NCBI GenBank assembly: GCA_013398275.1
Contig: VZSE01014931.1
Location: 992,001 to 1,056,000 of the forward strand
Source: Promerops cafer
Taxonomy: Eukaryota > Chordata > Aves > Passeriformes > Nectariniidae
Direction of reading: 5' to 3'
DNA length: 64,000 nt
The notes beneath the pieces were generated by a model. The model did not search any database and was not told the DNA's origin. It saw only the letters and a program-made list of their open reading frames with translations. Shown piece by piece: positions 36,358 through 48,736 of the stretch (the stretch's first letter is position 1; every line of letters starts with the position of its first letter). The position numbers were made by a program, and so were the translations under genes.

Positions 36358-37891
36358 CTCGCTGCAGGTAGGTTTTGCCCTGACCATGCGAGGGTCTGAC
36401 AGCATGGTGAGCTTTCTGTGTACCTGTGTTACTGTTCTCTGTACGCCTCGGCTGGCTGCCAGAATAGAAGTGTACTGCAATTCTGTGGGTGTGATGGCTC
36501 ATCCGGAAGGGAGGTGCACAACTTCTTGTGCTGGAAGTCTCCAACAGGCTGCCATTAGTCCTGGTCTGCTGGATGTACTGCAGACGTGGGAGGGGTGCCC
36601 GTGTAGTACAGTCATATCTGAACAAGCTGGCTTGCAGCTGATAGGACTCACTATCATCTTTACTCAGACATGTCGGTTGTGGTACCAAGAGGGTTTTTAC
36701 TGAAATACCTGAGTGGCCCTGAGGCTAATGCAAGTGAGAAGCCTGGACCAGTCTCAGAGTCATGGGTGGTGGTCAGGGAAGGAGGACAAGAAAACTGTAC
36801 AATTCCCATTTGTGGGAGAAGGAACAGAGCATCTAATGATGTTGATCTAGTACTGTCAATTTTATCTTTTAATAGTAAAGAGTCTTTTTATCTCTCCATA
36901 GTCTCAGGGGACCAGAGCTCTCCCCTGTCATCTCACTCCCTCTCCCACCTGCTGGCCAGGGCAGTCAAGAATTTTTGCTGTCTTCCTCAGCCCCCCTGCA
37001 GAGATGAGATCGTAGAAGTACACCTAAAAATTCTGAGATTTCTCTGCCATTGAGCAAGCCCAGAAGTCCCTCTGTAGTAACCTGAAGCAAGTGCAAAGAT
37101 AAAATCCCCCTTGTATCGGGCTGTGGCTGAGCCAAGGTGCCAAGATGGATTTAAATGGGTCAGTGCTGGTTTTTGCAGATGTTTAAAAGTAATTGTGGGT
37201 CTGCTGCATGCTAAGATAATGCATTTCCAGTGAAGGCTGATTGAATGCATGGGCTCAAAAAGGCAGAGTTCTTCCCTCTCCAGCCTCCTGCAGGGTGTTA
37301 CACACTGGCCAGAGAAGCATTGCAGTACTGTTTTCCACTTATATTTGAATCATCAGCACCGTCTGCTGCTGCAGACTAGAAATTGTAAAGCAGGACCAAT
37401 CTCTGGTCACTCGTTAAGAAAAACTCATTGATTTAATTGTGCAATTTCATAAATGCCAATAGTTTCTCTCTTCCAGGACCTGTAGATATCCTCAGTGTTA
37501 GGTGCTGCAGTCCTGCTAATGAAGTGGTATTAAACTTGTACCTGCGTGTAGGTGCATTGACCTAGATTTATCAAGCTGTTACACTTAATGCTTAAATTGC
37601 ACTTGATTGGCCCAGTGGACTGATCTGGTCTGGCAAATACAATATTCTCTACAAGGCTCCTAAAAGGAATTCCCTAGCTGATCACACATTTCTTTGCACT
37701 ATTATAGATCTTCCCCTATCCATTTCTTCTCACTCATTTCTACTTATTACCTAGGGAAGCTATCTGCAGCAGCTTGTTCACAGGAACATGTGAAATTACC
37801 TTGTTCCTCTCTGCTCCAAGTCTCTACTGTTAAAAGAACAAACAATTTTTTTCCCTCTAGTTTGAAACATCTTTTTACATACAAAAGCATT

Positions 37892-37893
<2 letters not shown>

Positions 37894-37924
<31 letters not shown>

Positions 37925-37931
37925 CCCCCCC
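37894..37931. repeat. 31-T run followed by 7 C
   Basis: T31 (37894-37924) abuts C7 (37925-37931). This is the longest uninterrupted homopolymer in the window. It may be the reverse of an A-tail, but no flanking duplication or source sequence is visible. Its exact length is unreliable in any assembly. Confidence 0.85.
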
Positions 37932-38192
37932 GATTTCTTTTGCCAGAGAGAGGAGCAGCTGGGACTGTTCTACTGATTCAGGTTCTCATTAGCAAATACC
38001 ATTTTGTTGAAATCAAAACACCTTGCAGAAACTTACTGGTTTCAGCAGACTTATGATCCCCTACCACACAAGGGCTGTCAGAAGCCAGCTCATGGGGTGA
38101 GCTGTTCAGAAGTACGTTTTTTGGATCACCATGATCCCTGAAGATGCTGCTCCACAATAGTTTTAACTGATATAAGCCAGAGCTAATCAATT

Positions 38193-38214
38193 CCCATTCC
38201 TGCTCAGGAATGGG
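38193..38214. promoter_or_regulatory. 22-bp palindrome of paired TEAD-type motifs
   Basis: CCCATTCCTG (38193-38202) and CAGGAATGGG (38205-38214) are exact reverse complements with a 2-nt spacer. Each half contains the CATTCC core recognised by TEAD factors (the M-CAT element), so the site would present two cores in inverted orientation. A perfect 10-bp arm is unlikely by chance at any given position, but some are expected in 64 kb. Confidence 0.35.
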
Positions 38215-40451
38215 TTGGAGAGGGGAGCAGATAAACCTGTCTGTCTAGAGCTGGAAGAAAGGCAGTGCTGCAGCAATGGTAAACCTGTAGTGGAAGTGCA
38301 GCCTGAAAAGGCCTTGCTGTGTGTTCATGTTCCACATCCTTCTTACATGGTAATAAATGCCCCACATTCCTCAGTAGGCAATTTCTTCAACATTTCCTGA
38401 AGTAGATATTCCCGCAAAACAGAAATCCTCTGTTTTGGTTAAGGCTCTGCTCATGTTTGTTTTTTTGTCTCTAAAGCATTTAATAGTTGTGTGCTCTTGA
38501 GGGCAAACTCTTAAGTGACAAACCCTGCTTTGTTGTCAGTGTGACCATGGATACCATCTAGCATCTGATTTATTCAGAAGTCCTTCACAATCCTGGGTTA
38601 ACATTTACAAATCCTTTACATAGATGTGAGATTTTGCTAATGGAGCTCAAGAATGTTATGTTATCCCTGAGGACACGGCACTGACAGGATTTGCTCTCGT
38701 ACAAAAATAACCTGCGTAATGATGCATTCTCCCTCACCAGCTTGGGGACAGGAGTCATGCACAAGTCTTGGTAGCAAAAGAATTTGTCTCCAGCACCTGA
38801 GTTAAGGCAGCAGCAAGGGCAATAGGCTACTCTCTGCCATGTAAACTGGACAGAAAAGAGAGTTATTTTGTATTTAGCCAGCCTCCAAAATGTGGAAAGC
38901 TGAGTGCCGTGTAAAAAACTGATCTATACTCTTTGTCTCAGTCAGATAAACGTACCCAGTGGTGGTTCCTGTATGTAACCAGGAAAGACTTTGAGAAAAA
39001 ATGGGGGTTTTGTGCTCCAGCTGGGACAAATTTTCAGGGACTTGTCCATCCTCCTGGCAAAGGTCCACCTGGCTCACTTAATATGATTTAGATAATTGTA
39101 ATTTTCCTCCCCAGGCTGGTTTATGGAGCCCATGGGACTTCTGAAGGGGTAGAGCTCTTTTTGGGAGCAGCCTTTGTACTTCAGAGATGGATGAAACTCA
39201 AGTTCAGTGAACCTACCCATGGGTCAGGTAGAGCAGGCCCATCTCCTATAATCTACTGTCACACGGGGCTTTTGGTATATGGCAAGTGGTGAGAGCTTGG
39301 GGCTTGCAGACCTTCCCCTGAAATTGGTCTCATCAGATTTTAGGAAGGAAAAACTCCACAGCTAAAAGGGGACAAAAACTTACTATATTCCAGGGCAATA
39401 TACTCTGCAACTCCCTGTTTTTTTGTTTTTCTTTTCTCCTCTTATCAGCTATAGGCAGAACATATGCCAATTCTCTTACACACAGAGACACTCAGATAGT
39501 TTTCAAACCAGCTGAATGTGACTGAGAAAGAAAACAAACTACGGTTCTATTTTAAAATCTATGAGATTTTGTTTTAAAACAAGGGGAGAGGCAGAAAGTT
39601 GAAGAAGGGAGAATCAAATATTTATGTATTTCAAAAGAAAAGCAATATAATTTCAGTGACACTGTTGCTAAATGACTGTTCATCCCCCATACTGACTGAC
39701 AGATAAAACAGGTTTGTGTCATTCTAAAGTGGCTCCTCATCCGTGTAACATCTCCCTTGTAGTCAGGGCTCTGTCAGCTCCCTTCAGAGGCCTCTGTGGG
39801 GAAGGAGTGAGGAAGATTACAGGGACACAAAAATATCAGCCATTAATTCAATTGTTTCCTTTGCTTGTTCTCCTGTTTTTGCTGATGGTATTTGTTATAT
39901 ATTCTGCTGCTGGAATGGCTATGTACGAGTTCTGTTAGCTTAGTTCAAAGAAACCCAAATTCTGGTTGCTTACAAAGAGGGAGATGGTAGGGAGCCTTAG
40001 GAAGGTGGGAACATGGGATTCATAATGTAAACATTAGTTTGTGATAGTCCTTTTCAAGTTGTCTGCTGCCCTGTAATCCTGGAAGCGCTCTCAGCAGTCG
40101 ATTTACCTGGGTGCAAGGTAGCAGCCCCACAGGGACTCTGGCTGATGTGTTTGGGTCTGCATCCTGATCATAGTGCTGTGCTGAAGGGAGATGGGGATGG
40201 GGGAAAAAAGGTGGTCTTCTCCATGGGGTACTGCCTGCGAGAGCTCACTGTCAGTCTGGGGAGTTGGAAGAAACATTTGCTATTACTACCTGCTCATTTT
40301 CTGCATAAGCTGTCAGCTGAGGGGATGCATTGATTTAAGGGTAATACACTTAAGGCTTTCCACAGAGGTGTATTGGCCCCTCTGCCTAGAGAAATGGATT
40401 GTGTTGGAGCAATCCCAGCAGCAGCTGGGCACGTGCAGAGCTGGGAGGGTC

Positions 40452-40492
40452 AAAAAAGGAAAAAAAAAAAAAAAAAAGAAAAAGGAGGAGAA
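40452..40492. repeat. Pure purine tract with 18-A run
   Basis: All bases from 40452 to 40492 are A or G, with an A18 core at 40460-40477. A simple repeat, possibly an old A-tail, with no element recognised upstream. Confidence 0.8.
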
Positions 40493-43400
40493 TAAATTAG
40501 GCTGAGGGGAGCTGCTAGTCATATTTGATAAATACTTGAAAATAAAACTGAGTGGGAAGATGAGGACCTTTCCCTAGGTGTCTGGGGGGTGGGCAGCCTT
40601 TACCAATAAAAGTTTTAAAATTTTCTGGATATGTTAGGCAGTATCTCTCAGCTGTCAGAAGCTAGTGTGATGTTCCAAATGTCTCAGTCCCAACATTTTA
40701 CTGGCTTTCTTGTCAAACCTGATTGGGTAACACAGAGAGGGATCTTTCCACCATACATTGTTATACACAATGTATCTAAGTTATACCTGGTGCAAGCAAC
40801 TTTGTCTCTTCTACTTCATTTGCCTGAAACACATTCACGATTTCCTTTCGTTCCAGCTTGGCTACTGCAAGCTGCTCTTCTGTTCAGCATTCCGAATCCT
40901 TCATTCTGTTTCCTCTGCTCTCCCTGGGAGGAGAGGAATGGCTGTGCCTGCAGCAGCGCCAGGGTTAATTAGTGTGTTGTTAGTATGGGTAACGAGCCAC
41001 ACGTAGAGCAGAGCAGTGTGGGCTCTGGAGTAAATGTGGCATCTCTGCTAGATTAAATCCAGGGCTGGTAAGCCTCCTTACATGCACCTGCATTTATTAC
41101 CAACGGTTGATGTACCCCTGCAGTTTTCCTCTTTCCTTTGGGGCCAGGAGGAGAGTGGCTCTGCTCCCTCATTCACAGGCTGCCCCTCTTGAGACTGCAT
41201 TTCCATGGGTAATGAGATTGTGGTGGCCCTGCACGCAGAGCTGTGGCTGCAGCAGATCTGAGTGCCCCACAGATTTTGCTGCAGGGATGTCAGACCAAAG
41301 GTGGACAGTGAGGAGGTCAGCATCTCAGGCAGCTCTTGGGGAGATTTGCACAGCTATTCCTTGAGATCCTGGTTGCAGTGTCCTTCTTCGCTGCTGGGGA
41401 ATACCTCAAATTAATGCTCCCATCATTGCCTTCTAGTACTGCATCTATTGTTTGAATATCTCAGCCAGTTCTGTGGCTCTCACACTGTCCTATTCCCTTT
41501 TTCCTCAGTATTGTCCTTTTTTTTTTTTTTTTCTTTTTCATTGTGATAGGGTTTGCTGAACAGCTATTAACATTAGAGCTTTTAAGTGACAGCTCTGTTT
41601 TCTTTAGCTGCAGACTCCATCTCTGCATTGTTCTGCTAAACTGTTGGATGAATGTGCCGGAGCACTCTGACACAGAAATCTTTCCTACTTATTGTATCTC
41701 TTTTGGAAGGACTGCAGTGGAAACTCTGTAATGCTGTGAATAAGGGTAAATATATACACACTGAATGGAACTGAAGCTCTCAGTCCTTTGTGGAGCTTAG
41801 AGTTTGTGAGCATCTCTACACGCTCAGAATTGAGCATTAAGCATCTTTAGAGGCATATTTTCCTTTTTATCACTCCAAGTCTGCTCAGCTCTTAAAGGCG
41901 GTCTGGAGATACCTTTAAAGAAAAAAAAAAGACAAGTCCTTTAAATTAGCAATGGCATCTTTGGAGAGGAGAGTGGTTAATACATAGCAATACAAAATCT
42001 TGGAATATTCACGAGGTTCTTATTTCTATAGCTCTTCTTTCTACATAAACCACCAGGAAAAAAACCAATCCTATCTTGAAACAACATTGATGGAAAACTG
42101 CCTCCTCTGGGATAGATGGATGGTTGGCAGCAGTTTCCCAGCACAAAGCAAGCTGTATAGTGCTGTGAGAATGGAAGATATTTGGGGCAGGATTTGGAAG
42201 ATACTGACCAGATCATTCAGAGGGCATCATGCACTGTATGCCTGTTTCCACCAAAGACAGTCACAAGCTCTGTCCTTTTCTAAAGTTAGCAGCACAGAGC
42301 ATGTTGTGGATTTAAACCTCATGTTAAGGGTCTCTCAGCAAACTCTAAATATGTAGAAGGAAATCTCTCTGTTTCAGAGAGAGAGAAAAGCCTTTCAGTA
42401 GTAAAAATTCAACCCCACTAGTTCTCCATTCACCTTCAGCTCTAAACTAGAGGTGATGATTAGAAAATATCAATAGAATATTTTCCTGTCGGGAGACATT
42501 GTATCAGCAAAATCAATGACTTTTGAAGTCAAGTTGATGTTGATAAAATTCAGATTGAAACAGAATGGAAAATGGTGCTACTTTCACCATAGAGGGGGAG
42601 AGTCTTGGTTGTTTGTTTTCATCAGTGAGGATGGAGCACTTAAACTAGCCCAAGTAAGTTTTGTTCCTTTTGTTTTATCATAGTGCCTTAGGGAACATTT
42701 TGAAATTTTAAATACAGCATAATAAAAAACAAAACAAAGCCTTTTCCTGCTTGAATACACTGAGATTTGTGTGCCAACTGGTTCATCTATAGGTGTTTTA
42801 GCTAAGCTGTTATCAGCTGAATCTCTTTATTAGCCTTCTGCTCTGTGGTCTGCTTGGTTTTCAAATGCTGGCTCCTCTTTAACACATACTTGCTGAAAAC
42901 TTGGCATGGATTTCTCTTCTTCCTTCCTTGTCAGTGGTCTTTTGGTATTTTTCCCCATTATCATAATACAGTGCTTACTTATATAAAACTTACTGGTCAG
43001 CTGCATTATTTTATGAAGTGTTTTTCTACCTGAGGATTTTTATAAGCTTGGCAAACATCAATTAAATTAGTCCTTATGCAGTCATTGACATAGGTATTAC
43101 AATCTGAGTTTCACAGCAGTGGATATGGGAATGTGCTGAGGGGAAGAAAGAAGAACAAAATACCAAGAGGTGTGCAATCTATCCAAGGTCATGTGATGGC
43201 AGTCAGAAATTGCTTTAATTTTGTATTTTCCTCCATCTGCACAGACTTTTCCTTGCATTTTGGAAAGTACAGAGCACATGAGTTTTGCAGGGTCAGTCTT
43301 CACACTTTTAAGATTTGGATCCAGCAAAGCAACTGAGGCTCCACTTTATCTTTGAAGAGCACATAGCTCCATCTGGGATACCTGCACTTGGAGATGAGTG

Positions 43401-46400
43401 TGTGACTGTATGGTGCTGGTCCAGCAGCAGTGGGAGTGAGAGGTTTCTCTTGTGCATCAGGCACAGAGGGAGGGATCTGCTTTAGGAGGACATTACTAAG
43501 AGAGAGGCTGGTGCTTGCTTCCCAAGAAAGGCAGTGTATTGATTGTTTGGGCTCATTGGTGAACCACAGGGTCATCTCAAACTTAGTCTTGCTGTTTGAA
43601 ACATCCTGACTTCTCTCATTTCTTTGCTAGAAGGTCTCATTGCTGCAGTGACAGGACTGCTCTTTTTTCTCTGCCAGCTGGGTTATGTTTTCCCCTGATG
43701 AAACTGGTCAGAAGGGAAGAGGCTGTATTGTAATGATTTCTATACATAGATGTTGGAGAGTGATTCAGGGAGTGGAGCAGGACATGGTGCTCGTGGTTAA
43801 TGTGGCTTGAGGGAGGAAGAGGAGGTACGTGATGTGGTGGATTTCCAACACCTGCTGCAAGATTTGCCAGAACCTATTGCTTTGCCCTTGAGCAGGATAG
43901 CAGATCTTGCACTCTGCATGAAGGAGGGGAGGAGAAGGAGCTGTCCTTGTCCTCTTCCAAGCACTGTTCGATTTCATTAAGGACAGAGTAGAGAACTTAG
44001 TTAATCAATATCGTAATACCTTCCTTCTCCAATCCAGTTTCCAGGAAAAAAATGTATTTTTTCCCCACTCAACCATGATTTCAAATTACTATTCCCTGTT
44101 TTCCTTTTGCAAGTGTCTCAGAAACAAATACAGGGACACCCCTGCTGCCACTCAGTGATTCTCAACTGGAGAGGTGAATCTCCTCTGTTTTGAAAGATGG
44201 TGTTGACTCTGGAGTGAGCAGAAGTTCAGTGTCTGGCCTCCCCGTTGGCACATTGAAAGGTTTCACTCACATAAATGTCTCTCCTCCTGAAATACTTTCA
44301 ACAGACCCTTTTGGAAAAGCTGCAGTCATAAAGCAGTGCCCTCCTGCTTCAGCTTGTTACCAAACCAACACGCTATATTAGCACACAGTACCCTGTAACC
44401 TTGCAGTGTTCTTAAGAATTGCCCCTTTTTCCTCTGCACTTTGAAGATCTTGAATTTTTCTAGAAATAAGAAGACCTGATGACGGACTTAGATTTATTAA
44501 AATAATAAACCCGAGGTTGAAAAAAAAAAACCTACCTGATCCAAACTCCAAGAGGTACCACCCTCTGAGTTTGCTGATGGCTGCATCTATACAAAAGATA
44601 TATTGTCTGAAGTTGGCCAAAGATGGTTTTGTTTTTGTCACTGTCTATGAACTTCTGTGGTTTTGAATTTGTTTTGTTTTCCAAAGAGTTACTCAAAAAA
44701 ACCCCAAACAAACAAACAAAACCAGCCCTATTTTCTTTCCTCACGATTAAAATATTTTGTTCAGATTTTCCTTTTCAGCAAAAATAGGGACCTCCCTCTC
44801 TCCAAAATACTTTGCCTGGAAGTGAAGAATGAAAGTTACCTTTCACAGATGCAGTGGATTATGTAAGTTGGAGTATGATTGCATACTTCCAGGTGTTTGA
44901 TTTTTCAATTTAAATACCAGTATTTTCTGTGGAACACATCTGATGAGTCAATTTCAAAATTTAATTGAAATGTAGTTTTGACCAAAAAATGTTTCAAGGG
45001 GAAAAAGAACAACCTGCATTTACTTTTTTTATCTACAATCCTTTAAAAACTTAATTATTTTAACACAAGCAGCAGAAAAATGATGAATTTTGTAGCCATA
45101 AATATAAATTCCAAATGGGAATGATTTTTTTTTTTTTAAATCTTGAAAATTATCACATGAGTTTGAGAACTTTGCTTCCTTTGACCCAGCTCAAAGCATG
45201 ATGTCTTCTGAGTTAACAGGGACTTTGATGTCATACTCAATAGCAGAACTGGGGAGCTGCAGGACATGGAAGGTGGAAAGAAGACAAAAATGCCTCAGAT
45301 CTAAACTAAAACTTGGAAAAAATATTCATGTGTTGAAGACAATACTGCTTTTAGCTCCTTTCTCCTTCAGTTTTCCTGTCTGTAAAATACAGTTGAACAC
45401 AGTAGCATAATTTGGGTTGTAGAATTAATTTAAAAATTGTAGCTTCTTTTGGTTGTAAAACACCTCAAGGAGAATTTTGTACTTTTTGAATGTGTTTGCT
45501 ACTTGCAGTTATTCAAGTCAAATGAATCAAACCAGGGCCAGTTCTGCAAACAATTTTTGGGCTGTAAGTTTGCTTCTGCGATGTTCTTTCTGAGTTTCTA
45601 GACTTATGGAAGAGGAAAATTCAGGTAGATCTCCATATAACCCTGGTACAACGTCATGCTACCCCTGTTTTTTGCTGTGGAGTTTTGACTTTTGGGATTT
45701 TGATTGATTTTTGCTTCTCCCTGTATCCCTGTTGTGTTTTTTTGGGTTTTTTTTATTTTTTTTTTTCCCCAAGACCTGTAGTTTTCAGCTCCTTGGAGCA
45801 CCATTTTTCTTCCATCTGGCTTTTTACATGGTTACATGTCTGCTTTGTACATTTTTGCGTTAAGACATTCTGAAATAAAATTAGGCGCTAAGATATTTAT
45901 TCCTGTCTCTTTAACTGTTCCTGCCAGGAAATGAATTGTCCTGGACAGGAAACAGAAAATGCTTATCTGTGAGTTGACAGCATCCTTTTGTCTCATCTGT
46001 GATGTCAAGTCCATCCCTTACTCCGTGTGTCCTCTGTGACACTGGTCAGCGTGCCCACAGAAAGGGATTACTTAGGTGGTGGAAAGCAAACTGGCTTACG
46101 CCCTGGGAGTGGCCCTACTTGCTAGAGGTTTCCCTGTTTCATTTAGCTACTTAATTAAAATACAGAAATAGATTAAAAATGCATAAATCAGGCTCATGCT
46201 GGCAACACATAGCTTAATATTTGGATTATTACCCCAAACACAGAAAGTTGCAGTCATATAGAGCTGCTGCTCTGGTCCTGTGCTGGGATCTGCTCATGTG
46301 CTTTTCATAAGCAAATTCTCTTGTGTACGACTTTGCAGTTCATTTCCTGCAAGCCCTTTGTGGCAGTAAAATTTGATTGCTTGAAAGTCTGTGGGAAATG

Positions 46401-48667
46401 ACAACACAAGAGTGCCACTGAAATGAATCAATTCATAGTCAGAGGAGTATTTGTGGAAAGTTTTGTGTCTTACTCGCTCACCCTATCATGAAGGTATTTA
46501 CTGCACCTGTGTCCCAAGGGTGTGATGAGACTTAATTTAATAAAAGCTTGTAAGTACTTTGGAGAGAAAAAGAGCTAAGTGTTGTATGTTGTTATTTCAT
46601 TTTAATGTGCCTTTGAGCTTCAGTGTTCTATCTGGGCTCTGGGATAGAAGAGCTTAGAAAGTTTGTCCTCTGCATTTCCAGATCTGAAGAAGCAGTTTGT
46701 TTTCAGTGTAACAAACATTTCTAGGCTATTATCTAGGCATGGCCTACAGCTTCCTTTAACATCTCAATTTTGTTTAAAAAAACTCCAAACCAACAAAAAA
46801 GCAGGAACACAAGACCATCAAAGCCTCATGCAAACACTGAAGGAGGAGCTCCAAGTCTAGTGAGCCTTCTCAACCAGTATTTTACAGACATGGCTCTGTT
46901 GCCCAGTAGTCCAACATGACACAAAGATGCCATCAGGCAGGGAAGGGCTTGCTCAGTCTTGGAAACCAGAGGATGCTGTGATAGCAAGGTACTGTCCATG
47001 AGCTGATAAACTCTTCCTCACAGCAAGGCTTGCTTGAGCACAGGCCTGTGCTAGCTCCATAATTCTATTTGCTCATCACAGCTCAGGTGGTGCTGGGAAT
47101 GCCATTTGTACCAGTCACTGTGAGTGTGTCCTTGGTGCTCTGCAAGGAGGAGAATCTGCCAGGTATCATGGTTTGGCAGCTGCTCCTTCTAGGTGTGATA
47201 TGTCCCCTTTTCTGTGATAGCACACCATTATCTGGACACAACTTTTGCAGAGTTCTTCTGTGGTGCTGTGTATTTTCTTGGTGCACACAATACATGAAAA
47301 CTCAGTCCTGTTTCACAAAAAGAGAATCTGAGGCATAAATCTCTCCTTTATGTTCACAAGGAAGCTGGGAATGAGCAAAAGATTTTCTTGACTTCTAGAA
47401 TGAGATTCAGCTTCTGATTGAAATGTCTAAATTTAGGAGTCTTCCTGTAAGTATCTAGATGTGAGTTGGTGTCTAAACACCCATTATAGCTGATAGAGAT
47501 TCAGCGCAGCCAGTTGAGGCTAGGAACTTAATTCAGCTCATCCTAGAGCAGACACCTCCTGATCAGCTGAATTAACCTTTTGACTTCACTGCCTGTAAGG
47601 ACCAAGTCTTCATTAACTGTGGTGGGAAGTTAGACCGTTCAGCATTTACCCGTGGGAGATTCAATCTCAGACTGAATTCAACTTCAGCCAGCATCCCTCT
47701 CCCAGGGTGGCTGTGTCTACAGCTTTGCTAAATGCTCTGCAGAGGGAATTTAAGGAGACAGGAGATAATTCCAAAGTGGAGCTTCAAGCCAGGGCATCAG
47801 ACAGGCAGTCAGGGAGTCTTGGAGGACCACCTCTTGTATGACTTACAGAGGACATACCGTCCTCCACAAAATAGGATTATGGATGTGTCTCATGCTGCAG
47901 CAAGGCAGGATAAACCCCAGATTTACATTTCAGACCCACAAAGAGAAAAAATGGGAGGGAGGAAGGGAAGAAAATGAAAAATGGAGGCAAATACACACAT
48001 GCAGGCATTAGACAGAGGGTTTGTGTTTGAGTCATAAAACAATTTGTCCCTTCTTTCTCGCCCACCTTTCTCTCTACCCTCTTTTGGCACTAACTGGAGA
48101 AATAACAGCTTGTTTAATGTTATTGACAGACTCTTGTCTTCTGCTTTGTAAACTTGTTTTCTATACTAATGTATGGGGGCTGTAGGGCACAGCAAGGAGG
48201 AGATTGAGATGTCATTACTATATCCCCATGAGCAAGCATTTGGAACAATGAGCTCACCCAGCTGTCTGGATACCTTCTGGGTGAGAATACCAGGGCAAGA
48301 ATTCTAGTGGCCAGCTTACTTGGCGAAAAAAAAAAAGTGGAAAAGCAAGGAAAATAGAGATGAGGGAGAGGGCAAGGCAGAAACAAATATTTTTCATGTA
48401 TTTATGTCCTGTGCTTGATCTAATTTTTGCAATATAGAAAATGTGTTTAGAAGGTTACAGAATTGCAGAATTTTGTGAGAGATAGATATATACGTTGCTT
48501 TTTAAACAGAGTTCAAAGTGCTGTGTTAAAGTACTTTGCTTTCAGGCTGCATTTGTATTGCCAGGGTCTGTAGCCTGGTCAATGATGGTCCTACAGAGCT
48601 TTCTCAGTCCTTCTGTTGTGAAAGTGCCACATGATCCCCTTATCTCAGAAGGGCTTCCAAAACTCAC

Positions 48668-48736
48668 CTGCCCACTGAACACCTTTCTCCAGGTTTCTCC
48701 AGAGTCATTGTAGCCTCTTTCTTTCTGCAACAATTT
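48668..48736 (-). other. Candidate exon, 69 nt in frame
   Basis: The minus-strand donor is very strong (GGCAG then GTGAGTTTT). An acceptor reading GAGTATCCTTAAG would give exactly 23 open codons (contains KERGYNDSGETWRKVF) ending in phase 0; an alternative CTCCAG acceptor lies a little upstream at about 48,753. The composition is protein-like, but I do not recognise the family and both acceptors have poor pyrimidine tracts. Confidence 0.15.

Larger units (their letters stand above)
36358..48667. other. Single-copy non-coding DNA, no recognised gene
   Basis: A 129-codon open frame at 36314-36703 begins inside the CR1 stub and resembles no family. Simple tracts include the poly-T at 37,894, the purine tract at 40,452, T16 at 41,517-41,532, an (AAAC)n patch at 44,706-44,722, and T runs at 45,125-45,137 and 45,756-45,766. 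I see no RNA gene and no further transposon that I can delimit. Confidence 0.6.

Noticed and set aside
36314..36703. 129-codon plus-strand open frame
   Set aside because: It starts within a CR1 3' stub and its translation resembles no protein family; most likely chance.
40452..40492. A-rich tract as the tail of a processed pseudogene
   Set aside because: No coding or RNA-gene similarity upstream and no flanking target-site duplication.
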